DNA of 64,000 nucleotides from Actinacidiphila bryophytorum (GTDB taxonomy: Bacteria; Actinomycetota; Actinomycetes; Streptomycetales; Streptomycetaceae), in assembly GCF_016916835.1 (NCBI RefSeq), contig NZ_JAFFIX010000006.1:248001-312000 (forward strand). The letters are read 5' to 3'. Made by a program: the position numbers and the translations under genes. Within the stretch, counting starts at the first letter, position 1. Every line of letters begins with the position of its first letter. This document shows, in pieces, positions 52,347 to 59,088 of this stretch. The notes under the pieces were generated by a model, which saw only the letters and a program-made list of their open reading frames with translations, did no database searches and was not told where the DNA came from.

Positions 52347-52903
52347 CACCCGAGCACTACGCAGCCCTGCGTGCCGTGGTCGCGCTCCTCGGCCCCGCCG
52401 TGCCCGGGGCGCTGGAGATCACCCGAGAGGGCATCGTGCATGACCCGCGCTCCCCCGGCGGCCCGCACGAGCTGACCGCCGCCCGGGTCAGCCGGCGGCT
52501 GGAGAAGGTCATGCCCGAGGGGCTGCTGGCGCACACCGGCACGCCGGACGTCGAGGACGTCCACGAGGGCGTGATGCGGCACCCGGACGTCATGGTGATC
52601 GCCGAGGCGGACATGGAGGTCGAGGGGTCCTTCGACCCCACCGCGCTGCCCGCCGCCATCGAGGTGGTGTCCCGTTCCAACCCCGACAACGACTGGGTCG
52701 GCAAGATGCGGGACTACCCGCTGCTCGGCATCCCGGTCTCCGTCCTCTTCGACCCCCGCACCGGCGAGGGCGCCGTCCTGTCGGACATCCACCCCACGCC
52801 CAACGGGCCGCGGTACGCGACACGTACCGACTTCGTCTACGGCGAGGACGTCACCATCGGCGCCTGGACGATCTCGACTGCGGACCTCCCCCGCTACCGC
52901 TGA
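52343..52903 (+). CDS. Uma2 family endonuclease-like protein (second copy)
   Basis: A 186-residue protein from GTG 52343, overlapping the ATPase stop (GTGA). The Uma2 core includes HEGVMRHPDVMVIAEAD, the acidic AAIEVVSRSNPDNDWVGKMRDYPLLGIPVSVLFDPR, with the expected Asp, Glu and Lys positions. It differs clearly from the copy at 48343, so the two are not a recent duplication. Function unknown. Confidence 0.9.
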   Translation: MTPEHYAALRAVVALLGPAVPGALEITREGIVHDPRSPGGPHELTAARVSRRLEKVMPEGLLAHTGTPDVEDVHEGVMRHPDVMVIAEADMEVEGSFDPTALPAAIEVVSRSNPDNDWVGKMRDYPLLGIPVSVLFDPRTGEGAVLSDIHPTPNGPRYATRTDFVYGEDVTIGAWTISTADLPRYR

Positions 52904-52933
52904 CCGGGGGACAGATCCGCCGCCCAGGTAGCG

Positions 52934-53476
52934 TCAGGTGCCGGATACCTTCGTGCAGGTGAGATGGCCGTTGACGGTCACGGAACCGCCGGAGGCATCG
53001 ACGGCGCCGAGTTCCGTGCCGGCGACGGTGACAGTCCAGTCGCCGCCCTGCTTCGCGCCCGTCAGTCCGTCCGCGCCGAGCTTCACGAAGGTGTGCTTGT
53101 CGGGGGTGACCAGCGTGGCCATGCTCTCGGAGCCGATGTTCGCCACGAAGGACGGGACGGTGGACGCGGAGGTGTCGTCCGGGGCGGGCGCGTTGACCGC
53201 GACGAGCCTGCCGTCGAGGGTGGCGCAGCCCACGCTCGTCGTCACGTCGAAGCCGCCGCTGCGCGAGCCCGCGTAGTCCAGGCGGCCGTGGACGCCGCCG
53301 GAGCCCTGGCTGCTGGACGCGGATGCGGACTCCGACGTCGCGGGCGCGGCCGGCGCGCTCGCCTTGTCCTTCGGCTGAGCCTTGTCGTCACCGGACGACG
53401 ACGAACACCCGCTCAACACGCCCACCACAGCCACCGGCAGCAGGATCCCCGCCAACACCCCTGCGAAACGCGACAC
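52934..53476 (-). CDS. Lipoprotein of a duplicated pair (copy A)
   Basis: A 180-residue lipoprotein from GTG 53476 preceded by GAGGGGGA. Lipobox LSGC (Cys near 23) is followed by Ser-rich sequence and a Lys/Ala/Ser linker. The mature domain contains RLDYAGSRSGGFDVTTSVGC near 67, ATLVTPDKHTFVKLGADGLTG and the end GSVTVNGHLTCTK. Two cysteines could form a disulfide. It is about as long as copy B (53579) and aligns without gaps over most of its length. Confidence 0.85.
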   Translation of the reverse strand: MSRFAGVLAGILLPVAVVGVLSGCSSSSGDDKAQPKDKASAPAAPATSESASASSSQGSGGVHGRLDYAGSRSGGFDVTTSVGCATLDGRLVAVNAPAPDDTSASTVPSFVANIGSESMATLVTPDKHTFVKLGADGLTGAKQGGDWTVTVAGTELGAVDASGGSVTVNGHLTCTKVSGT

Positions 53477-53578
53477 TTCTCCCCCTCGTTCGCGGCCCCC
53501 TGCCGCATGCCCCACAGGCTATACGCCCCTGGCCGGCACCCTCCGGTCCCGGCCGTGGTGCGCCCGCCCGGCCCGGCG

Positions 53579-54121
53579 CTACGGGGCGTCGGTGCCGTGC
53601 GTCTTCGTGCAGGTGAGGTGGCCGTCGACGGTCACGGTGCCGCCGGAGCCGTCATCCGCGCGCAGCTTCATGCCGGAGACGGTGACCGTCCAGGTGTCGC
53701 CCTGCTTCACGGCGGACACGCCCTTCGCGCCGACCTTTTCGAAGGTGTGGTCGTCCGGGGTGATCAGCGTGGCGATGCTCACGTTGCCGGTGGTCGTGAC
53801 GAACGACGGGACCTCGAACCCGGAGGAGTCCCCGTCCGCGTCGGGTGCGGTCACCGCCTTGAGATCGCCCGCGAGGATGCGGCAGCCCACGCTGCTCGTC
53901 ACGTCGAAGCCGCCGGTGACCGAGCCGGTGTAGTCGATGCGGCCGCGTGCGCCGCCCGTGTCCGGCGTGGCGTTCGCGGACGCGGCCGGCGAGCTCGCCT
54001 CGTCCTTCGGCCGAGCCCCGTCGCCGCCTGACGACGACGAACACCCGCTCAGCGCCGCCACCACCGCCACCACCGCCACCAGCAGCAGCACCCCCGCCGA
54101 CACCCCTGCGAAACGCGGCAT
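53579..54121 (-). CDS. Lipoprotein of a duplicated pair (copy B)
   Basis: A 180-residue lipoprotein from ATG 54121. It shares with copy A the start RFAGV, lipobox LSGCSSSS, RIDYTGSVTGGFDVTSSVGC, ATLITPDDHTFEKVGAKGVS and the end GTVTVDGHLTCTK. The linkers have diverged. The two genes are 102 bases apart in the same orientation, clearly a tandem duplication. The family is the type often annotated as secreted or lipoprotein of unknown function in Streptomyces. Confidence 0.85.
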   Translation of the reverse strand: MPRFAGVSAGVLLLVAVVAVVAALSGCSSSSGGDGARPKDEASSPAASANATPDTGGARGRIDYTGSVTGGFDVTSSVGCRILAGDLKAVTAPDADGDSSGFEVPSFVTTTGNVSIATLITPDDHTFEKVGAKGVSAVKQGDTWTVTVSGMKLRADDGSGGTVTVDGHLTCTKTHGTDAP

Positions 54122-54216
54122 TTCTCCCCCTCCCCCATCGCCCCGGGCGGGGCACCCGCACGCTACCGGACCCCGCCCGGGCGGATGCCACGCCCCTCCC
54201 CCATGTCCAGGAGGAC

Positions 54217-54591
54217 TCAGGGGGTCATGCAGACCACGAAAGCGTTGACGTCTCGCGCCACGCTGTCGGTGTTCTTCACGCCGACGAACCAGTTGGACGG
54301 GCCGCCGTAGGAGGCGATGACGAACGGGTCGCCGCCGTTCTGGCTCGCGCCGCCCTCGGCGCCTCCGCCGCCGGTGCTGACCATGCCCGCCGGGCAGTCC
54401 GCTCTCGCGAGTCCGTACTGGCCCGCGCCGACCTTGATGTCCTCGCCCCAGTACTTGCCGACCGTCGCCCGCGTCGTACGGCCCTGGCCGCCGGGCCGGC
54501 CGGTGTCGCTGTCCTGCGCGGCGGCGATCGTGGCGCCGCTGACGGCGAGGACCGCCGCTGCCACCAGGACGGTCATCCTCAAACGCTGCAT
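54217..54591 (-). CDS. Small secreted protein
   Basis: A 124-residue protein from ATG 54591 with GAGG seven bases upstream. A signal peptide (MQRLRMTVLVAAAVLAVSGA, cleavage after AAA near 27) is followed by a mature part of about 97 residues. The mature part has two cysteines (ADCPAGM and VVCMTP) and a Gly-rich middle. It resembles small secreted Streptomyces proteins but I cannot name a domain. Confidence 0.82.
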   Translation of the reverse strand: MQRLRMTVLVAAAVLAVSGATIAAAQDSDTGRPGGQGRTTRATVGKYWGEDIKVGAGQYGLARADCPAGMVSTGGGGAEGGASQNGGDPFVIASYGGPSNWFVGVKNTDSVARDVNAFVVCMTP

Positions 54592-54740
54592 TTTCGACCT
54601 CACGTGTTTTCCGGTGAATTCCGTGCTCCCGGTATTTCCCGGACCCTTCGCGAGGTCGCACCGCGTCGGGCGGTGTCACCGTGGCGGATCAAGCAGAACC
54701 GATTCGCCGCGAGGCGAAAGGGTGAGGTGCCGCCCTGCGG

Positions 54741-55457
54741 TCAGAGCGGGTCGATGCGGGTCTGGGCGAAGGTGCGGGCGCCGTGCGCGTCGGTGACGTC
54801 GACCGTCACGCAGTCCCACGCCTCGACCGGCTCGTCCGGGATCTCCCCGACCTGGTAGTCGGCGGCCGCAAGGGTGCCCTCGGTGAGGCGCACGCCGGTC
54901 AGGCGCTCGGCCAGGGCGAGGGCCGCCGCCTTCGTGTCGAGTCCGGGGGCCGGGTCGCCGTCGGGGTCGAGGCCGAGGTCGGCGAGGTGGGCGTTGAGGG
55001 CGTCGGGCGTGGCGCCGGTCCTGTACAGGTGGCCCTCGAAGCTGGTGCGCAGCTCGCCGTCCTCGTACCAGTGGAAGAAGTGCAGCGGCTTGCCGCCGTT
55101 ACCGGTGTGCGCGACGACCCGCGTGCCCGCGGACAGCTCGGCCCACAGCCGCGGGGTCATGGCCATGTCGCCGCCCAGCTCCAGCACCAGCGTCCAGTCG
55201 CCGCCCTCACCGGGCAGGGTGAAGGCCCCGACGAGGGCGGAGTCGTACAAGCCGCCGTCCTCGGAGAAGTCCCAGTAGGCGGCGGTGAGTTCGTCGCCGC
55301 CCGCGCACACCCTGCGCGCCTCCGCCGCCGCCCGCGAGAGCACCTCACCGGGGGTGACGCCCCGCACGAGTGTGACGGCGTAGCCGACGTCCAGGGCGAA
55401 GGCGAACAGTGACGGGGTGCGTATCCAGGCGTAGTCGGCCGCGGTGGCTGAGGTCAT
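54741..55457 (-). CDS. DUF6461-like protein
   Basis: A 238-residue soluble protein. It begins TSATAADYAWIRTPSLFAFA and has VTLVRGVTPGEVLSRAAAE and WTLVLELGGDMAMTPRLW, then AGTRVVAHTGNGGKPLHFFHWYEDG, which fit the actinobacterial DUF6461 family as I recall it. The function is unknown. The family name should be treated as tentative. Confidence 0.75.
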   Translation of the reverse strand: MTSATAADYAWIRTPSLFAFALDVGYAVTLVRGVTPGEVLSRAAAEARRVCAGGDELTAAYWDFSEDGGLYDSALVGAFTLPGEGGDWTLVLELGGDMAMTPRLWAELSAGTRVVAHTGNGGKPLHFFHWYEDGELRTSFEGHLYRTGATPDALNAHLADLGLDPDGDPAPGLDTKAAALALAERLTGVRLTEGTLAAADYQVGEIPDEPVEAWDCVTVDVTDAHGARTFAQTRIDPL

Positions 55458-55515
55458 GGCGGCATCCTTCCACCGACCCCTGTCACTCCACCATGAGGTG
55501 CTCCCCGGACCGGCG

Positions 55516-55548
55516 GCCCGGCCCCCGGGACGGACCCGGGGGCCGGGC
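55516..55548 (-). terminator. Terminator downstream of the SGNH esterase gene
   Basis: A 14-bp perfect stem (55516-55529 with 55535-55548) with loop ACGGA lies 16 bases after the gene. Confidence 0.85.
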
Positions 55549-55564
55549 GGGGCTCACGCGGGAC

Positions 55565-56767
55565 TCACGGCGTGGAGCAGGTGACGGTCGGGGCCGGGGA
55601 CGGGGAACCGGACGCCAGGAAGCCGACGGTGGTCGAGGTGCCGGCGGCAAGGACGCTGTTCCAGGGGGCGCTGTGGATGACGACGCTGCCGTCCGGGTTC
55701 GTCACGACGGTGCCGTTCCAGGCCTGCGTGACGGTGACGCCGGTGAGGGTGACCGTCCAACTGGTCAGCGCCGTCACGGCGGTGACCGTGACGCCGGCCT
55801 GGTAGCCGCCCTGCCAGGAGTTCGTCACGGTCAGCGCGGCCGTGCAGGCGGAGCCGCCGGTACCGCCGGTGGACGTGGTACCGGATGTCGTACCCGACGT
55901 CGTACCGGAGGAGGTGCCGGACGACGTACCGGTGGACGTACCGGTGGACGTACCGGACGTCGTGCCCGTGGACGTGCCTGTCGACGTACCGCTCGACGTC
56001 CCCGAGCCGGGGGTCAGGAGGGCCGCCAGCGGCGGGTACCAGCGCGCCGCCATCTTCACGATGCCCGCGTCGTTCGGGTGCACCCCGTCGCCGGTGTCGG
56101 TCGCGTCGTCGAAGCCGGTCCACTGGTCCACGACCGTCACCGGGGACTGGGCGGTGCTCACGGACTTCGCCCAGGCCGGGATCTGCGCGTCGAAGTCGAC
56201 CACGCGCTGCGCGCACTCCGGGCAGGTCGGCGGGTTCATCGGGATGATCTGCGCGACCAGCACCTTCATGTTCGGGTTGCTGTCGCGCATCTGGCCGACC
56301 ATCTTCGTGAAGGCGGCCAGGATCTGCGCCGGAGCTATGTTGCTCCAGACGTCGTTGGTGCCGAGGTGCATCAGCACGATGTCCGGCGAGGTCGCCGACA
56401 GCCAGGCGGGCAGCTGGTTCTGGCTCGCGATGTTCGTCGCCAGGATGCCGCCATGGCCTTCGTTGTCGCCGTCGTAGGCCACACCGCAGCCCTGCGGCGG
56501 CAGCGTCCCGACGAAGTCGATGTTCGTGTAACCCGCGTTCTGGAGCTGGTTCCAGAGCAGGGCGCGCCAGCAGCCTGGCGAGCCGGTGATCGAGTCGCCG
56601 AGCGGCATGATCCGCACGGGCGAGGCAGCGGCCGCCTGAGGGGAGGCGGCGGCGGGCCGCGCCCCGCCGAAGGCGGCCAGGGCGCCGACGGCGAGCAGCA
56701 GCAGGGCGAGCAGCAATCTCGGCGCCGGCAGCGCGGGCCGCCGGACGGTGGGGGCTTCGCTGGACAT
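55565..56767 (-). CDS. Secreted SGNH/GDSL esterase with C-terminal CBM2 module
   Basis: A 400-residue secreted enzyme. A signal peptide (about 1-41) is followed by an SGNH hydrolase domain with block I GDSITGSPG (catalytic Ser), block II glycine in GHGGI, block III LGTNDV and block V DGVHPNDAG (catalytic Asp-His), resembling carbohydrate esterase family 3. A Ser/Thr/Gly linker (about 253-300) with SGTSTGTS-like repeats leads to a CBM2-type cellulose-binding module with paired cysteines and surface Trp residues (SWQGG, AWNG, APWN). Tandem CebR boxes upstream fit cello-oligosaccharide induction. It probably deacetylates plant polysaccharide. Confidence 0.92.
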   Translation of the reverse strand: MSSEAPTVRRPALPAPRLLLALLLLAVGALAAFGGARPAAASPQAAAASPVRIMPLGDSITGSPGCWRALLWNQLQNAGYTNIDFVGTLPPQGCGVAYDGDNEGHGGILATNIASQNQLPAWLSATSPDIVLMHLGTNDVWSNIAPAQILAAFTKMVGQMRDSNPNMKVLVAQIIPMNPPTCPECAQRVVDFDAQIPAWAKSVSTAQSPVTVVDQWTGFDDATDTGDGVHPNDAGIVKMAARWYPPLAALLTPGSGTSSGTSTGTSTGTTSGTSTGTSTGTSSGTSSGTTSGTTSGTTSTGGTGGSACTAALTVTNSWQGGYQAGVTVTAVTALTSWTVTLTGVTVTQAWNGTVVTNPDGSVVIHSAPWNSVLAAGTSTTVGFLASGSPSPAPTVTCSTP

Positions 56768-56786
56768 GACCGGGTCCTTCCGGGTG

Positions 56787-56800
56787 GGGGAGCGCTCCGA
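56787..56800. promoter_or_regulatory. Degenerate CebR-like box
   Basis: GGGGAGCGCTCCGA differs from the CebR consensus TGGGAGCGCTCCCA at two positions. Its centre lies 18 bases from that of the perfect box, nearer the esterase start. Confidence 0.6.
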
Positions 56801-56801
56801 T

Positions 56802-56821
56802 CTATGGGAGCGCTCCCATAG
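56802..56821. promoter_or_regulatory. CebR operator
   Basis: CTATGGGAGCGCTCCCATAG is a perfect 20-bp palindrome containing the exact 14-bp CebR consensus TGGGAGCGCTCCCA (56805-56818). CebR represses cellulose-utilisation genes in Streptomyces until cello-oligosaccharides are present. The box is 35 bases upstream of the esterase start. Confidence 0.92.
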
Positions 56822-57084
56822 ACGTACCGAGCACGTCCCCGACCGTCAAGGGGGCGGCACGCGCGGTCGGAGCCGGGGGTTCGCCGGCACCGTCAGGGCA
56901 CCGGCGGACGGCCGGACACCTCCGGCCGTCAGAACACGGTTGGTTTTACGGACAGTTGACAATTCGAACGCTTGTGGCCGCACCACGGCTCTGCGACGAT
57001 CCCGGCAACGGGATCCTGCGGTGCCACACTGCAGTGAAGGTGGGGGATGAGCGTGCGGGGGCGCGTCGACTACGGGGTGGAGCC
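56822..57084. other. Divergent intergenic region with promoter candidate for the DUF5317-micropeptide operon
   Basis: No gene is visible. The plus strand has TTGTGG (56972-56977), 17 bases, GACGAT (56995-57000) as a possible promoter. A palindrome GATCCCG-GCAA-CGGGATC (56998-57015) overlaps its -10 and predicted start. An isolated TTGACA (56956-56961) has no good -10 at normal spacing. Confidence 0.35.
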
Positions 57085-57696
57085 ATGGGCTTCACCGCAC
57101 TGATTCTCTTCGGCGGACCGGTTGCCGTCGGGGCAGTCGCCGGGTATCTCACCGGCGGCCGGCTGAACAGGCTGGCGGGTATACGGCTGCGACAGCTGTG
57201 GCTGGTATGGCTCGCTGCCGCCGTGCAGGTCGTCCAACTCGCCACGGCCCGGCTCCCCGGCGCCGCCGGACACCGGCTCAGAGGGCCGCTGCTCGCCCTG
57301 GCCATCGGTCTCGCCCTGCTGTGGCTGTGCGTCAACGCACTCGGCAGGACACGGCCGTTGCAGGCGGCGGTGGGGCTCGCGCTCACCGGCGCACTGCTCA
57401 ACGCGCTGCCGATCGCGGCCAACGGGCGTATGCCGTACAGCCGTTCCGCCGCCGCCACGGCCGGTCTGCACGCCGGCGCGCAGACCGCCAAGAACGTGCC
57501 CGCCGGGCACAGCACCCATCTGCTCGCCCTCGGCGACACCATCCCGCTCGCGCAGCTGCACGCCGTCATCAGCGTCGGCGACATCGTCCTGGCGACCGCC
57601 GCGGCTCTGCTCGTCGCAGCCGCCATGCACCAGCCGGCCGACCCCGCACGAGAAAGGAACCCGCCATGTCCCGCACCTTCACCTGGCAACGCGTGA
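57085..57696 (+). CDS. DUF5317-like polytopic membrane protein heading the micropeptide operon
   Basis: A 203-residue membrane protein from ATG 57085 (ribosome binding site GGGTGGAG). Hydrophobic helices lie near residues 3-22, 37-55, 69-85, 94-110 and 165-185. Conserved-looking polar motifs between them are NGRMPYSRSA, AKNVPAGHSTHLLALGDTIP and HAVISVGDIVL, which fit my recollection of DUF5317. The function is unknown. The first micropeptide frame starts inside its 3' end, 31 bases before the stop, and ten more follow. It may export, process or sense these peptides; that is inference from context. Confidence 0.8.
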   Translation: MGFTALILFGGPVAVGAVAGYLTGGRLNRLAGIRLRQLWLVWLAAAVQVVQLATARLPGAAGHRLRGPLLALAIGLALLWLCVNALGRTRPLQAAVGLALTGALLNALPIAANGRMPYSRSAAATAGLHAGAQTAKNVPAGHSTHLLALGDTIPLAQLHAVISVGDIVLATAAALLVAAAMHQPADPARERNPPCPAPSPGNA

Positions 57697-57773
57697 TGGC
57701 GACCGCACTCACGCTCGCCTCCCTCGCAGTCCTCCTCTACACCCTCGGCGCACCCGAATACACCGGCGGCTGA
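57666..57773 (+). CDS. Micropeptide 1 of 11 (35 aa, tail GAPEYTGG)
   Basis: This is the most divergent member at its N-terminus: MSRTFTWQRVMATALTLASL instead of MLRAIPWQR. The membrane helix and tail pattern are kept. It overlaps the DUF5317 gene by 31 bases in another frame, and GAAAGGAA precedes it. Its retention of length and helix despite divergence argues for selection on the protein. Confidence 0.85.
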   Translation: MSRTFTWQRVMATALTLASLAVLLYTLGAPEYTGG

Positions 57774-57802
57774 CCCGGCCCCTACCGATGAAGGAGTCCG
57801 CA

Positions 57803-57910
57803 ATGCTCCGAGCTATCCCCTGGCAGCGCATCGCGCTGACCGCACTCACCCTGGCGTCCCTCGCCGTCCTGCTCTACACGCTCGGCGCCCCCAACTACGA
57901 GGGCGGCTGA
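57803..57910 (+). CDS. Micropeptide 2 of 11 (35 aa, tail GAPNYEGG)
   Basis: The peptide opens MLRAIPWQR, then has a hydrophobic helix (IALTALTLASLAVLLYTL) and the tail GAPNYEGG. AAGGAG lies 7 bases before the ATG. The 29-base spacer to member 1 is of the long class. Basic residues before the helix predict that the C-terminus faces outside, by the positive-inside rule. Confidence 0.87.
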   Translation: MLRAIPWQRIALTALTLASLAVLLYTLGAPNYEGG

Positions 57911-57924
57911 CCCGAGGAGTCGCA

Positions 57925-58032
57925 ATGCTGCGAGCCATCCCCTGGCAGCGCATCGCGCTGACCGCACTCACCCTGGCGTCCATCGCCGTCCTGCTCTACA
58001 CCCTCGGCGCCCCCGATTACGTCGGCGGCTGA
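57925..58032 (+). CDS. Micropeptide 3 of 11 (35 aa, tail GAPDYVGG)
   Basis: Same architecture as member 2, with Ile at residue 20 and tail GAPDYVGG. GAGGAG precedes the ATG. The spacer from member 2 is 14 bases, the short class. Confidence 0.87.
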   Translation: MLRAIPWQRIALTALTLASIAVLLYTLGAPDYVGG

Positions 58033-58060
58033 CCCCACCCTGCCCACCAAGGAGTCCGCA

Positions 58061-58168
58061 ATGCTCCGAGCCATCCCATGGCAGCGCCTCGCGCTGACCG
58101 CACTCACCCTCGCCTCCCTCGCCCTCTTGCTCTACACCCTCGCCGCCCCCGAATACGACGGCGGCTGA
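58061..58168 (+). CDS. Micropeptide 4 of 11 (35 aa, tail AAPEYDGG)
   Basis: Tail AAPEYDGG is one of two with a change in the GAP triplet (Gly28 to Ala). Leu replaces Val at residue 22. AAGGAG precedes the ATG and the spacer is 28 bases. Confidence 0.87.
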   Translation: MLRAIPWQRLALTALTLASLALLLYTLAAPEYDGG

Positions 58169-58181
58169 CAAGGAGTCCGCA

Positions 58182-58289
58182 ATGCTCCGAGCCATCCCGT
58201 GGCAGCGCATCGCGCTCACCGCACTCACCCTGGCGTCCCTCGCCGTCCTCCTCTTCACACTCGGCGGCCCCGATTTCGGCGGCGGCTGA
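58182..58289 (+). CDS. Micropeptide 5 of 11 (35 aa, tail GGPDFGGG)
   Basis: The only copy with Phe at the aromatic position and with GGP for GAP. Phe replaces Tyr at residue 25 of the helix. AAGGAG precedes the ATG; spacer 13 bases. Confidence 0.87.
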   Translation: MLRAIPWQRIALTALTLASLAVLLFTLGGPDFGGG

Positions 58290-58303
58290 CCAAGGAGTCC
58301 GCA

Positions 58304-58411
58304 ATGCTCCGAGCCATCCCGTGGCAGCGCATCGCGCTCACCGCACTCACCCTGGCGTCCCTCGCCGTCCTCCTCTTCACACTCGGCGCCCCGAACTGGG
58401 GCGGCGGCTGA
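58304..58411 (+). CDS. Micropeptide 6 of 11 (35 aa, tail GAPNWGGG)
   Basis: First copy with Trp at the aromatic position. The first 27 residues are identical to those of member 5, suggesting the pair arose by recent duplication followed by change in the tail. AAGGAG precedes the ATG; spacer 14 bases. Confidence 0.87.
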   Translation: MLRAIPWQRIALTALTLASLAVLLFTLGAPNWGGG

Positions 58412-58439
58412 ACCCGCCCTGCCCACCAAGGAGTCCGCA

Positions 58440-58547
58440 ATGCTGCGAGCCATTCCCTGGCAGCGCCTCGCGCTCACCGCGCTGACGCTGGCGTCCATCG
58501 CCGTCCTGCTGTACACGCTCGGCGCACCCAGCTGGGGCGGCGGCTGA
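58440..58547 (+). CDS. Micropeptide 7 of 11 (35 aa, tail GAPSWGGG)
   Basis: Ser replaces the usual acidic residue or Asn at position 31. Residue 10 switches from Ile to Leu from this copy onward (WQRL). AAGGAG precedes the ATG; spacer 28 bases. Confidence 0.87.
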   Translation: MLRAIPWQRLALTALTLASIAVLLYTLGAPSWGGG

Positions 58548-58575
58548 ACCCGCCCTGCCCACGAAGGAGTCCGCA

Positions 58576-58683
58576 ATGCTGCGAGCCATCCCGTGGCAGC
58601 GCCTCGCGCTGACCGCACTCACCCTCGCCTCCGTCGCCGTCCTGCTCTACACGCTCGGCGCCCCGGACTGGAGCGGCGGCTGA
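58576..58683 (+). CDS. Micropeptide 8 of 11 (35 aa, tail GAPDWSGG)
   Basis: Residue 20 is Val, shared by members 8-11, marking them as a sub-cluster. Tail GAPDWSGG. AAGGAG precedes the ATG; spacer 28 bases. Confidence 0.87.
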   Translation: MLRAIPWQRLALTALTLASVAVLLYTLGAPDWSGG

Positions 58684-58708
58684 CCGCCCACTTCTCAAGG
58701 AGTCCGCA

Positions 58709-58816
58709 ATGCTGCGAGCCATTCCCTGGCAGCGCCTCGCGCTGACCGCACTCACCCTGGCGTCCGTCGCCGTCCTGCTCTACACGCTCGGCGCCCCCGA
58801 GTGGACCGGCGGCTGA
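58709..58816 (+). CDS. Micropeptide 9 of 11 (35 aa, tail GAPEWTGG)
   Basis: Differs from member 8 only in the tail residues 31 and 33. Tail GAPEWTGG. CAAGGAG precedes the ATG; spacer 25 bases. Confidence 0.87.
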   Translation: MLRAIPWQRLALTALTLASVAVLLYTLGAPEWTGG

Positions 58817-58830
58817 CCGAGGAGTCCGCA

Positions 58831-58938
58831 ATGCTGCGAGCCATTCCCTGGCAGCGCCTGGCGCTGACCGCACTGACCCTCGCCTCCGTCGCCGTCCTGC
58901 TCTCCACGCTCGGCGCCCCCGAAATGACCGGCGGCTGA
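58831..58938 (+). CDS. Micropeptide 10 of 11 (35 aa, tail GAPEMTGG)
   Basis: The only copy with a non-aromatic residue (Met) at position 32 and with Ser at helix position 25. Otherwise identical to member 9. GAGGAG precedes the ATG; spacer 14 bases. Confidence 0.87.
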   Translation: MLRAIPWQRLALTALTLASVAVLLSTLGAPEMTGG

Positions 58939-58966
58939 CGCCGCCCCATCCTCTGAGGAGTCCGCA

Positions 58967-59074
58967 ATGCTTCGCGTCATCCCGTGGCAGCGCCTCGCGC
59001 TGACCGCACTCACGCTCGCCTCCGTCGCCGTCCTGCTCTACACGCTCGGGGCGCCCGAGTGGATCGGCGGCTGA
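58967..59074 (+). CDS. Micropeptide 11 of 11 (35 aa, tail GAPEWIGG)
   Basis: Val replaces Ala at residue 4 (MLRVIPWQR). Tail GAPEWIGG. GAGGAG precedes the ATG; spacer 28 bases. A terminator follows 14 bases after its stop. Confidence 0.87.
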   Translation: MLRVIPWQRLALTALTLASVAVLLYTLGAPEWIGG

Positions 59075-59088
59075 GCCGTCGGATCGAG

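Noticed and set aside
56956..56961. TTGACA as the -35 of the micropeptide operon
   Set aside because: No acceptable -10 lies 16-19 bases downstream.
57968..58618. A 216-codon minus-strand frame through the micropeptide array
   Set aside because: Its repeats mirror the plus-strand peptides. It lacks the ribosome binding sites that precede each plus-strand frame.
57666..59074. The micropeptide array read as a CRISPR or non-coding tandem repeat
   Set aside because: Periods differ (121-137), each unit is an intact frame with its own ribosome binding site, and changes are concentrated in codons for three residues.
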